Shown here piece after piece: positions 1 through 9,585 of a stretch of DNA of 64,000 nucleotides. This DNA is from Scytalidium lignicola (Eukaryota; Ascomycota; Leotiomycetes). Numbering within the stretch: position 1 is the first letter of the stretch; every line of letters starts with the position of its first letter. A model generated the notes under the pieces. That model had not been told where the DNA came from, did no database searches, and saw only the letters and a program-made list of their open reading frames with translations. The DNA is taken from contig NCSJ02000082.1 in the NCBI GenBank assembly GCA_002812745.2, forward strand, positions 1 through 64,000. The letters are read 5' to 3'. The translations under genes were made by a program, and so were the position numbers.

Positions 1-562
1 GGCGACGGCGAAATAGGTGGATCCTACGAGGATGACTACATGATCATTGTCGTGAATCGTAGGATTCAGGGTGTAGAAGGTCTGGATGTTGGCGACGATG
101 AGACAGACCAGCATGCAGATGATGGTTGCGATGTAGGCCTTGAAGGCCAGGTAGAACCATTTGGACCAAGCCCAGTTCGCATGGTGAGCTCGGAGAATGC
201 GAAGGGCAAAGACGAGGTTGATGACGATCAGGATAATGACACCAGCGGCAGTGAAGATGGTGGCAGCAATTGCCAGACGGATATTGTGCGGGTAGACTGC
301 CCAGGCAATTCGCAGAGAGCAGGTAACGATACGACTCGTGCAGAAGCCGAAGATCATGCCAGACATGAGAAACTTCTTACCGCGGCGCTTATTGATCTGA
401 AAGATGGTCATGTTGGCGATGGCACCGATGAGGAAGAGAACCAGATAGACACATTGGACGGGAATATCGACGCCCTTTGTGGGGACGCCACCTAGGGAGG
501 CTGTCTGAGGAGGATANGGGGGGATGTAGATGAGTTTCCAAGGTTGGAGCTGGTGAAGACAT
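1..562 (-). CDS. multi-pass membrane protein, N-terminal part (runs off left edge)
   Basis: Translation on the minus strand gives a hydrophobic protein with at least four membrane segments and a basic loop (INKRRGKKF). It resembles fungal integral membrane proteins sometimes annotated as family C-like GPCRs; that family assignment is from memory and unsure. The proposed start (ATG at 562, MSSPAPTLE) and the hydrophobic body are in different frames. The switch falls at the single N at 516 beside a run of six G, so an unresolved homopolymer, not a true frameshift, is the likely cause. The C-terminus lies outside the window. Ligand and function cannot be told from the sequence. Confidence 0.6.
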
Positions 563-1812
563 ATTGTTATAGTTTGTAATCAGGGGGACCAGTTATAGAT
601 ATGTTGGACTTCGAAGGAGATTATGACGACTTAGGATGGTTGATGATTGATGATTGGTATCCGAAGACTAACAGACAAGATAATAAATAAATAAAACAAG
701 GGTATTGTATGATCGAGATTGCTAAAATCTATATAAGGAGACTGCTAGATGGTATTGCATGTGTATGAGGGCAAAGTAGGCCATGCATAAGGCAGGGTGG
801 TTCCTATATATGTGGGCATCTTCTGTCTAGATACAAGATACAAACAGGGTTCGAGGCGGAGATAGCCACCGACTCGAGCAACGAACCGTACACATACAAC
901 GCATACATCACACTACAGAGTAAGCATCTTAAAGTTTATTCGGAAGAGAAAAAAGACAGTACCGTCTACGCCGAGGAGCGGTGCTTCGTCATCCTTGATG
1001 CAGCAGCAACAGGCAACATTTGGCTGAACTTCGCGCATCTTCAGGACGTCCAGAAGTCTCAACGGCAAGCAAAGACCGATTAGACGCGAGACCGAGGACC
1101 GGGGGCGGATCAACATTGATCCACTCAAGTCCGAATGGCCGAAATGCTTCAGCGTGTTATGCTTAAGTGGCGAGGACCAATCAGCAGCCGTCCACCGCCA
1201 GAGATCGGAGCAGAAAACACCGACACTCCTGGAGCGCGGAAATGAACCGTGTTGAAAAACGGTCGAGGCATTCCAGTAGGAGAATGTAGAACTATCTTTG
1301 TCATGATTCCAAATTGAATCAGCGAGGGTAAATGACGCCCAACCAGGTCGCACAGTCGAACGTTCTTCTAAGGAGGTACCATGCCGTACAATGACCAGCT
1401 CATGGGTACATCTGTTGTGTCTCTGGGCAACAGACCAGCTCAGGATCGGTCTCTTCCGATCTGCAACAACCATCCCCAGTTGGGCCATTACGGAGTTAGA
1501 AACAAAAGGATTAGAAATCTGATGGTGTCATCATGATCACGTGGTTTTAATTACTCTGTCGACTCCAGGCTCGATTGATGCCTGAATTCATGCCTAACCC
1601 TCGCACCACGGACCCCGTACGACCTTGTTGCTCTTTGCTGGGTCTGAGCTTGTCCACGATTCAGGCCACCAACATCCCATTTTTCAGGCCGCAACTCAGG
1701 GCCCAGCAAACCCTTCCAACCTCCCCTCATCTGTTTGATAAAAGCGCACCCCACAGCTTCAACGTTCATCGACCCGTGCATCCCCCCTCCACCAAAAAAT
1801 TATATATATATC
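563..1812. other. intergenic region, divergent promoters
   Basis: It lies between the left-edge membrane protein and the FAR1-like gene. A minus-strand open frame at 913-1488 is rich in Trp, Cys and His and resembles nothing I know, so it is not called. A CACGTG core lies at 1538-1543 and a TA-rich tract ends just before the ATG at 1813. Confidence 0.5.
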
Positions 1813-3507
1813 ATGTCGTTGACTCCGCAAGACAATGCCCGCTCAACTTATTCCCAGGCGGCTTCTGCACGCCCGCCAGCATATCAATCGCGACCTACCC
1901 ATCTGAACCCTTCGCCCGCCCAGCCGCGTGGTCCCTTTCCACACCCTCATGCCGCTGCTGCCGCTCAACTTCGACCTCCAGGACCGCCCTACTCCTCACA
2001 GCAGCAGTATCCTCTTAGCAGTGTAGCTTCTGGTCCCGTCCGCCAGAATGGAACTCCTCAGCGAGTCTCTGCTGAGCAGCAGATCGCTCAGGGCATCCTG
2101 GGAGGTACGACATCGACGCCAAGAGTATCGACAACACCCATCCTCCCACCACAACGCCAGCAACCTCCGACCATGGCCACGGCCATGCACATGCCCACCC
2201 AACCAAATGGAGCTCCGCAACAGCAGGCTATGACCGTAAACCAGCAGGCTATGAGTGTCAATTCTGCCATCAACCAGCCTCAAAGCTACAACGGCCAGCG
2301 CCAGAGCCAGAACGCCTCTCCTGCAAACCAGAACCTCAACCTCGGGACCCCGAGACAGCAGCAGTCAAATGCCTCGCCAGCACATGGGAACATGACTCCT
2401 CATGCTCCGGATGACGAGCAAGACATGTCTCTTATCGATCCGCAGCTAGCTATCGACCAGCAGCTGAGCGAACTCAGTCACTCCCGGGACAACGACGGCT
2501 CGAATGGCCATGACGAAGATCACCTACAGTCAATACCTCAAGGAGAGATGCTTTCTCCACCACCACAAGGAAACTACCCCACCTTCGAGGCTCTATTTGC
2601 AGCTGCACAGACTCACGCTCTTCAACACGGCTACGCCTTCGTCATCGGCCGGTCTAAACGTGACAATCGAGGCCTGAAAAAGGTCTTCTTGATTTGCGAT
2701 CGAGGTGGAAATAACAAGATGAAGATGCTTGGAGAGGAACGGCAACGAAAGACAAAATCGAGGAAGTGTGGCTGCACGTTTGGAGTTTACGGCTTGGAAG
2801 GGAAACAGTCATGGCTTCTGCGGGGTCGCATCGATGGTGAACATTTAACACATAATCATCCACCAAGCGACAGCATCACTGAACATCCAGGTGCAAGGAA
2901 GTTAGATGCCAAGGCTATTGCTGCTGTCAAAGCCCTGGAAGAAGCTGGTACGTTCGTCACTTTCTTGCCATCTTTTAGCAACATGACTTCATTAATCGCT
3001 ATTTACAAATCATATTCATTGTCTGATTCTTGCTACACCCATTTGTGCTATCTTTCCCACTTATTACCTCTTATCATCAAGCATATGCCTAACTATCTAC
3101 TAGGTGTATCCGTCAAAGAGACCCTTGAAATCCTCCACCGCGAAAACCCGCTCGTCCGCTACCTCCCCCGCGACATCTACAATGCCCGCGCAGCTATCAA
3201 ACGTGATCCATCACGCGTAAACCCCGAAGCAAGCGAATCCTTACCAACCTTCTACAAGAAACCCGCCATGACCTTCGAGGAGAAGCTGCGTGCAGAGCTG
3301 CGAACCGAGGTTGCCAATGCACACGCCGAAGTCGAGAAGACAAAGGTTGAGTGGAAGAAGGAGGTCGAGGAGCTCAAGGAGAAGCTGAGGCAGAAAGATA
3401 AACAAATTCAGAAATTTGAGATGTTCATTGATATTTGCAATGAGAGAGTCATGGTTCAGCGGGAGCGTCTTGCCGAAGCTGAGGGAAGCGGAGGCGGCAA
3501 CTCTTAG
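1813..3507 (+). CDS. FAR1/WRKY-GCM1-like DNA-binding protein, probable transcription factor
   Basis: Two exons, 1813-2947 and 3104-3507, give about 512 residues. Residues about 1-230 are low-complexity Pro/Gln/Ala/Ser. Residues about 254-353 form a FAR1-type zinc-binding domain: YAFVIGRSKRDN, then KSRKCGCTFGVYG, ending in HLTHNHPP (the C...C...HxH ligands of the FAR1/WRKY-GCM1 fold). The C-terminus (about 435-505) is a long charged coiled coil, likely for dimerisation. The fold is shared with transposase-derived regulators of Mutator-like origin, but no transposase core is present here. I prefer the ATG at 1813 over the in-frame one at 1735 because a TA-rich tract separates them and the 1735 leader looks non-coding. 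The 156-nt intron (GTACGT...CTAG) has no stop and keeps frame. Target genes are unknown. Confidence 0.85.
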   Translation: MSLTPQDNARSTYSQAASARPPAYQSRPTHLNPSPAQPRGPFPHPHAAAAAQLRPPGPPYSSQQQYPLSSVASGPVRQNGTPQRVSAEQQIAQGILGGTTSTPRVSTTPILPPQRQQPPTMATAMHMPTQPNGAPQQQAMTVNQQAMSVNSAINQPQSYNGQRQSQNASPANQNLNLGTPRQQQSNASPAHGNMTPHAPDDEQDMSLIDPQLAIDQQLSELSHSRDNDGSNGHDEDHLQSIPQGEMLSPPPQGNYPTFEALFAAAQTHALQHGYAFVIGRSKRDNRGLKKVFLICDRGGNNKMKMLGEERQRKTKSRKCGCTFGVYGLEGKQSWLLRGRIDGEHLTHNHPPSDSITEHPGARKLDAKAIAAVKALEEAGTFVTFLPSFSNMTSLIAIYKSYSLSDSCYTHLCYLSHLLPLIIKHMPNYLLGVSVKETLEILHRENPLVRYLPRDIYNARAAIKRDPSRVNPEASESLPTFYKKPAMTFEEKLRAELRTEVANAHAEVEKTKVEWKKEVEELKEKLRQKDKQIQKFEMFIDICNERVMVQRERLAEAEGSGGGNS

Positions 3508-3885
3508 AGAGCGGCCGACTATCCTGGCGTTGGGTTTTTGTTGTGCGTCTGGGAACTATTTGCGTTGGGCTTTTTGTGGGCGTGTTTGCGTTGTCTGGCT
3601 GAGGTGTTCCTGAGAATTCCCGGTTCNTTTTTTTCCCCTTATTGTTCACTTTGCGAAAGGGTATGGATGGCATGGGAGGTGGGGCTGGAGTATTTGGTGT
3701 TTCCAGCGTAGCTGAGGTGGATATATATGAACTGTGCTACTTATTGCATTGAGGGATTAGCTAGTCGCACATTTGTCGTCGTTGCAACAGCACTAGAAAT
3801 TCCTCTATTCACAATTAGACTTTACTGAATGACGAGAGAGTCTAATAGAAGATTGTCATTTCTATATCTCTACAAGTACACCTTC
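3508..3885. other. convergent intergenic region
   Basis: Shared 3' flanks of the FAR1-like gene and TYW1. It contains a single N at 3627 beside a T run. I see no gene here. Confidence 0.6.
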
Positions 3886-6237
3886 CTAGCTATCACTCTG
3901 TAGTGGTGTCTTGTTCTTCCCTTTCCGATAGACTCTCTCATCTCTAGGATCAAAGCCACCCTTTCCCCATGTAGCCCACTCCGGCGTCTCAGGACCCATA
4001 TAATCCTCTGGTCCAAATTCCTCCCCGCTCTCCAGGCGCTCGAAGAACTTCTCATAATCAATCCTCGTGTGCCACTTCCCATCAACCTTGAATCTCTCAC
4101 TCGCGATCAGGATGCAGCAACTATGCGCATGCTCCGCCGCAATGCCGTAATCTAGTCCCCGCCGCAGGAGTGCCGCATTCAGAGCTTCGACAAAGGCACA
4201 TACTTCTTCGTAGAATGGGACATTTTGCATTGTGAGACCGGCGCCGGCACTAGATGACGTGCCACAGTACGTCACACCTTTGACTTCCACGAAGCACGGG
4301 AGCCCCTTCTCAACTAGGTCTGCATAACCTTCGGCTTCATCTTCGATATTGAAGCCCTTGACAAGTGTCAGACGGAATACGGTCCGTTGCTGGAAGCGCT
4401 TCTCACGCAGGATGTCAAGACAGCGTTGGAAGCGCTCCCAGAAATCCCGGTGAAGAGGTCGATCGATTTTCCGCAGAGAGTCTCGATTTGAAGCGTCAAT
4501 ACTGACGTACAATTGAGTTACCTGCTTGAGAGCTGCCAGCTGGTCTGGATGTTGTGCGTTGCAGACGAGGAAGGAAGATATATGTTCGTTGTGGAGCATA
4601 GCAGTAAACTCATTAATATGGGGATAAAATATAGGCTCTCCGACCAGACTGAGAGCACAATGTCTTATCCTCATAGCTTCTGCAAAACGCTCAGCTCGTA
4701 CACCAGGCACACCCCGCATCATCTTGATCTTCTGGTAATGGCCGGCTTTCACGCCATCAAAGATCATCTGTGGAGGATCAACGACCCATCGCCAGGTTGT
4801 ACCGACGGGATTGGTTCCGTGGCGCCAGCAGAAGACACATTTGTTTGAACAGGAGAGTGATGGCGTGGTTTCCATACACTGATGAGAAGCGATTCCGTAG
4901 AAGGAATATTTGTAGCAAGAACCTCGTCCCCGTAAAGCAGATTTCGTCCACCTACAGATTTTAACTCCTGAGTGAGATCCCACGATTGAGTATCCCTGTT
5001 TGGTAAGAGAAGCGTAGGTTGGAGAAGACTTTGGTACCATTTCCTTTACGATTGTTGGAGCCGGCGCCTTCGATTTCTTGTTAAACGTCGTAAAGTCTAC
5101 CTCCAAAGGCTCTGACGATTCGGTGGTTTTGGGGGCAGGTGAATTTCCAATACTACGGCCGAGATCTTCCAAGTCGTTCATATCATCCTTTTTCCTAGAT
5201 TTTGGTTTGCGCGAGGTAGTTTCACTGCCGAATAGTATCTCGCCCTCATCATCACTCACATCCTCATCGTCACTTTCGACAGGATCTCCGCTTCCAACAA
5301 CTCCCTCCCCTAAACTCCCTGTTGTAGCAATCTGTTCCAGAACATCTTCTACACCTCCCTTCCATTCACTTAAGCGCTTCTTCGAATCTGACTTGCAATC
5401 ACCTAGCCCCAAAGGAAATGCCCTCTTCTTGCCTGTCAACTTGGCCATCCACCTGTCCACATCTCTTGCTTGCGAACAAAATCCTTCTTCCTCTGTTGGC
5501 CATCCTTCTCGATCTCCAAATCCGAACACAGAATATCCCAGCAGTGGCGATAATGGGGCAGTATCAATTCTGAAATCATTATGGGTTTCTTGCAGATGTT
5601 CGAGGAAATTATCGAGAACTGAGTCAATGTTGTAGGTTGGAAGTAGGATGAGGTAAAAGAAACGAGTATCTCCATTCGATTTTGGAGGCGTTATGAAATA
5701 GTCATCATAATCAATATACGATAGATCCAGTAATTCAGGGTCCAGAAAGTTTGACGAAAGTAGTTCCTGACCAAGGCTTTCCCGGAGTTCCCTAGCAGCC
5801 TTCTCCGTGGTTCCAGTTAAGGAAGAGAAAAATATGATAACTTGTATCTTCTTGAAATCGGTTCCTACCACGCTTTCAGATGAGCTTCGCTTTTTAATTC
5901 CACCAACTATTCTTCTCGGCGCTTTAGCCGTCTGTACCGTCTTCTCGGTTAGCTCGAGTGAGATCTTCTCTTCTAGAGGAGGTAGCTTCAAATTTGGCTC
6001 CGATAGTGAATAACTGAGGTCAGCTTTAGGATATCGAAAATGTAGGTAGGTCCGAAGGACAATCAGGGCGGCGAATGTTGACAGAATGATCAGAATTCGA
6101 TAAAGATGCCATAAAGACACAATCTCTAATATGGGAGTCAGTTAATTCTTCCTTTACTATTAAAATATCTAAAGAAGCATGATAGTACCTTCACTAAGAT
6201 ACCATGGATATATTGGAGAGGGGCCATCGTACGCCAT
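3886..6237 (-). CDS. TYW1: tRNA 4-demethylwyosine synthase TYW1 (wybutosine biosynthesis)
   Basis: Radical-SAM enzyme that condenses N1-methylguanosine-37 of tRNA-Phe with pyruvate to make the tricyclic wyosine core. Exons on the minus strand are 6237-6189 and 6125-3886 (63-nt intron), about 762 residues. The sequence shows an N-terminal hydrophobic anchor (LYRILIILSTFAALIVL), a flavodoxin-like FMN domain beginning at IIFFSSLTGTTEKAA, an acidic linker of variable type, then the radical-SAM core with the CX3CX2C cluster (CSNKCVFC, near residue 440) followed by WRHGTNP. Length fits fungal TYW1 (about 750-810). The short first exon (MAYDGPSPIYPWYLSE) joins in frame at GAAG|AG. It converges on the FAR1-like gene. 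Identification is very secure; the membrane anchor is read from the sequence, and ER surface location is inference. Confidence 0.95.
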
Positions 6238-6844
6238 ATCGAAGGGGTACCATGAACTGTGCTTTGCGACCACTTCTGGAGTATAATTATTTATGACTGG
6301 CGAGGGGAAAGTTTCGTGGTGGGGTCTGCAGGATCCCGGCACTAGGGTGCTTCTAAGCCCCCGCAGGGAATACGTACCTGACTGCCAAATTGCTTAGTTA
6401 AAGGAATAACATTTTGAGTTGTCACTTAGAACATGAATCTTGCTGCGCTTTTTGCTAAGTCGTGTCAATCATACTTGGAGTGTTATTTCTTGTTCTATGA
6501 GTATTTTCCTAAGTTTTACAAAAATTACATATATTTATTGGGTTTATATTTTCTGTATTTTCCGATTTTCTGTTTTAATATTTAAACATGGCCACATACT
6601 TTACAGATAAAACATATTTAAGAATAGTTTATGCTTTTAGTATTCCTTATGTGGAAATTCACATATCATGAGTCTAACATAAAGAAGAATAGTATAATTG
6701 GTATTTGCTTTTTGTCCAGAGGTAATCTCAAAGCAAACATAATAATGCATCATTTGGCTAGCAGCAGATCTTGTCAATTGCCCTAAATGCTAGAATTTCT
6801 ATAACTTGAATATACTACCGTGCATGTTGGACAATATATTGGAC
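6238..6844. other. AT-rich intergenic region
   Basis: TYW1 promoter side (to about 6400), then roughly 400 bases of strongly AT-rich sequence with short A/T runs and no open frame of note. No gene or clear repeat is seen. Confidence 0.5.
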
Positions 6845-7962
6845 TTATATGCCGCCCCTTCTGTTCCTCATTCTAGCAGGCGAAGGTGCCATAGACCACC
6901 ACATCTCCTCCAACCCTTCATCTTGATCACGCACCTCCTCATTTACACCTTTCACTCTCCTGGTAACCTTCCTCAATGGCATCATATCAGAGTCAATGAC
7001 TAACCAGAATTCATCCACCAGAACTTCAACTGCTACCTTGAATATTTCCTGGAACCAGTGTCTTTCTTCGTGTCCCTCCTCCAATCCAGGATCCGGAGAA
7101 GCGGCAGTGGCAATGATGTACGGAGCAGACGGCCGCCAACGTTTGGAGTCTATCGATGGAGGAGACGAGGTGACAGAGAGAATGGATGCAATTGCATCTG
7201 ATGAGGTGGAGAGGAAAATTGGATGCGATAGGCCGGATGGGAGACTGCTCTTAAGGGTACTGTATTTCCTGTGATAAGATGGGCGGTTAATCAACCATTG
7301 GACTACCATGATTTTTGCCGTAGTGCACGTATAATGGAGGGACTTACTCCTGGAGAGCTTGAGTACTAGCTCCTTCCAAGTAAGGGTCTTCAACCCAGCA
7401 TATCTGGAATTTGACTTTAGCCTCCGCAACGTCAGGATCATCCTCCTTGCTGTTAAAAGGAATTTCAACAATCCTCTGAAACTGCTGCTTGAAATTCTCC
7501 CATAGCTCTTCATCATCGTAGCAGCAAGTCTTTATGGCTACAAAACCCCATTCTTGGTTTGCATGGCGTCTTTGCCATTGTCTGAGCCAGTCCGGTGGTC
7601 TGACAGTAAATTCTTGGGTAGCTTTTAGTATAGATTGTGCTTGTGTAGTTTCAGCTGAAGCACCAAGTTCTCGATCGCTTGATGCGGTCTTGAATTGCTC
7701 CTGGAATATATGCTCAGCTAAATTGGCTATGCCATCCTCACCCAACACTTCACGAAAACCGACTTGCATTTTCTCTAATTAGCTCACCCTCGGGTAAGGT
7801 AAGGAGTTCTGTACTGCTAGCTTTGATGTATCGATTATAATTCCAGCCAATGGTCCAATATGTGCTCGAATGATCACCATAGCTTTCACTCTTCTTGCTT
7901 GGTATTTGTTGTGAGGATGTTTCTGAAGCTTCAGCGTTACTTACGAAGGTTGGTCGTGGCAT
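6845..7962 (-). CDS. unrecognised protein with a one-base frame slip (possible pseudogene)
   Basis: I do not recognise this family. On the minus strand the frame starts at 7962 (MPRPTFVSN), slips at the A4/T4 run 7755-7758, continues as REVLGEDGIANLAEHIF, and is spliced across a 79-nt intron (7269-7347, GTAAGT...CACAG) into a C-terminal exon ending at 6845. Removing one T would give one frame of about 345 residues. The reading passes through GCAAGTCGGTTT without an evident splice site, so a sequencing slip or a real disabling mutation is likely. The protein is soluble-looking, rich in Trp, Glu and Arg, with WFQEIFKVAVEVLVDEFW near the end. The in-frame splice and the coherent frame on both sides support a real gene. 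It may be lineage-specific. Confidence 0.55.
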
Positions 7963-8334
7963 TGTTTCTGTACGGAGGTAGTGGTATCTTGAGTAGTGCA
8001 GAACTATCCCACGCTTGTAAACCGTCTCTGTATTACTATAATTGTTTGCAATATTTCAAATCATAACATTGCAAATCAATATAGTTACTATAGCAATCAC
8101 AATTCATATATCCGGCGGAATTCCTTAACCAGTATCAATCGACTTAATTTCAGCTTGAAGAGAGGAGATTCATTATTGGACAGCACTTGCCGACATAGAT
8201 TAAGTACATATAAAGTAAACCAGTCGCCTTAGCCGATCCATTCTATGCAGGCCCAAGAACCTCGCGCTCGCTGGTCGCTATGCAAGTAATTTTTATACAT
8301 TTTTTAATACATTTTCTCCATCATCTATCATCGT
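7963..8334. other. intergenic region between two minus-strand genes
   Basis: Upstream of the unrecognised gene and downstream of HSP10. AT-rich, with no supported feature. Confidence 0.5.
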
Positions 8335-9008
8335 CTATTCGTTGATCTTGGCAAGGATACTGAAAATGGTCTTAGTTATTGTGCTCAGAAGAATAAATGT
8401 GCATCAATAAACTTACTCATGGTCTCTGAATAGCTGGTACTCCTCTTCTCCGACCTTAACAGGTGATCCACCATACTATGAACAAGATTTGTCAGCAATG
8501 ATTCGACAGCGCCAATGCATCCCCTGCTTCAAAACCCAGTATTCGGTGACAAGTAAAGGATATTTCTAAATAGATAGAAACTCAAAAGGTACCAGCTTCC
8601 TCCTCGTTCATCTTCAATCACAACTCAATCCAGTTACTCACCTGAGGGATGAGCACCTTGTCACCAGGCTGCACACTGCAGGTTACTCTCTTGCCTTCCT
8701 TGTCCAATCCACCGGGGCCAACAGCTAAAACTCTAGCCTCATTAAGGTCCTTAACACTCGACTCTGGAAGAAAGATGCCGCTTGCTGTTTTGGTTTCCGC
8801 TTTGATACGCTGGACAAGAACACGGTCCAGGAGAGGAGCAAGGGACTTGATTGATTTCAGTGCGGTACTCTGGTAATCATAACTATTAGCAACTCTGTAG
8901 GGTTCTAGAATTGTCGGATAGATATTTAGATTTCGGTCAATGACTGAGAGTGTATCGGACAAAAGCTCGTGCTTTGCTCAAGTCATTGAGTCAGGAATTA
9001 CACACCAT
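8335..9008 (-). CDS. HSP10: 10 kDa heat shock protein, mitochondrial co-chaperonin (GroES family)
   Basis: Heptameric lid of mitochondrial HSP60, acting in the matrix. Minus-strand exons are 9008-9006, 8869-8642, 8475-8417 and 8359-8335, giving 104 residues, the normal family length. The sequence shows LAPLLDRVLVQRIKAE, the mobile loop KTASGIFLPES, then VLAVGPGG, PGDKVLIPQ, YGGSPVKVGEEEY and a C-terminal KINE. The first coding exon is only the ATG codon; a 136-nt intron follows and the next exon opens with AGTACCGCACTG (STALKSIK). All junctions are GT-AG and keep frame. A CACGTG core at 9186-9191 lies about 180 nt upstream. There is no separate cleavable presequence, as usual for HSP10. Confidence 0.95.
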
Positions 9009-9185
9009 TTTGAATGCGTATGAGGCTTAAACCAAGAAATGGTTTGTGAGAACTGATTGAAGTGACTTGTGATTGAGGAAAGGAGTTGTGGAAATTTGGT
9101 AAGGAAATAGATTCGAGCTCAGTTTCAGCGAGCTTCGAAGAAGTTCTGGAGACTTTGCCAGGTCGGGTCTAGCCTGTAATTTCCC

Positions 9186-9191
9186 CACGTG
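9186..9191. promoter_or_regulatory. CACGTG core upstream of HSP10
   Basis: Palindromic E-box core (context CCCACGTGAC) about 180 nt before the HSP10 ATG. bHLH factors of the Cbf1 type bind this core in fungi; binding here is inference. Confidence 0.35.
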
Positions 9192-9431
9192 ACCCATACC
9201 GTTCTCGCGTTAAAGAGTATGGAGTACCTCCGTACGCCTTGAAAAGAAACGAGAACTGTAGGTGCTAAGGTCAAAGATTTAATATATTGATACGTGAGAT
9301 TAAATTGTTGAAAGTTCGAATACAAACTTCTGTTCTAAGTTATGCACATATGAGCATCCTAACCCATAGTCAGAGAACTATCCCCTGAAACGAACTTAAA
9401 GCAGGTTATGTGCCTTTTCTTGTTAATATAT

Positions 9432-9490
9432 CTATCGCCTACAAGACTGGGTGCCAAATTTGCACCCAAAAGTTCACTCTTAGGCGATAG
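9432..9490. repeat. nested inverted repeat (possible stem-loop)
   Basis: Outer arms CTATCGCCTA (9432-9441) and TAGGCGATAG (9481-9490) are perfect reverse complements. Inside them TGGGTGC and GCACCCA form a second 7-bp stem around a short AT-rich loop. It lies about 100 nt past the kinase stop codon, so it may be in that gene's 3' UTR. Confidence 0.7.
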
Positions 9491-9585
9491 AGTTAAAAAT
9501 CACCATATGCCCAAAAACACCTCAAACCCCACAAAACTATACGGTCCTTTCCCAAACACATTCCTCATCAATCTCAACACTAACT

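Larger units (their letters stand above)
9009..9585. other. intergenic region with nested inverted repeat
   Basis: HSP10 promoter side and the 3' flank of the kinase gene. It holds the nested inverted repeat at 9432-9490, listed separately. No gene is supported. Confidence 0.5.

Noticed and set aside
40..495. 151-codon plus-strand acidic open frame
   Set aside because: It is the shadow of the hydrophobic membrane protein encoded on the minus strand.
913..1488. 191-codon minus-strand open frame
   Set aside because: Composition is rich in Trp, Cys and His with no family resemblance, and other frames are also open in part; it looks like chance.
9131..9150. Possible heat-shock element upstream of HSP10
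   Set aside because: AGAA and TTCT units are present but their spacing does not match nGAAnnTTCn, so the site is not supported.
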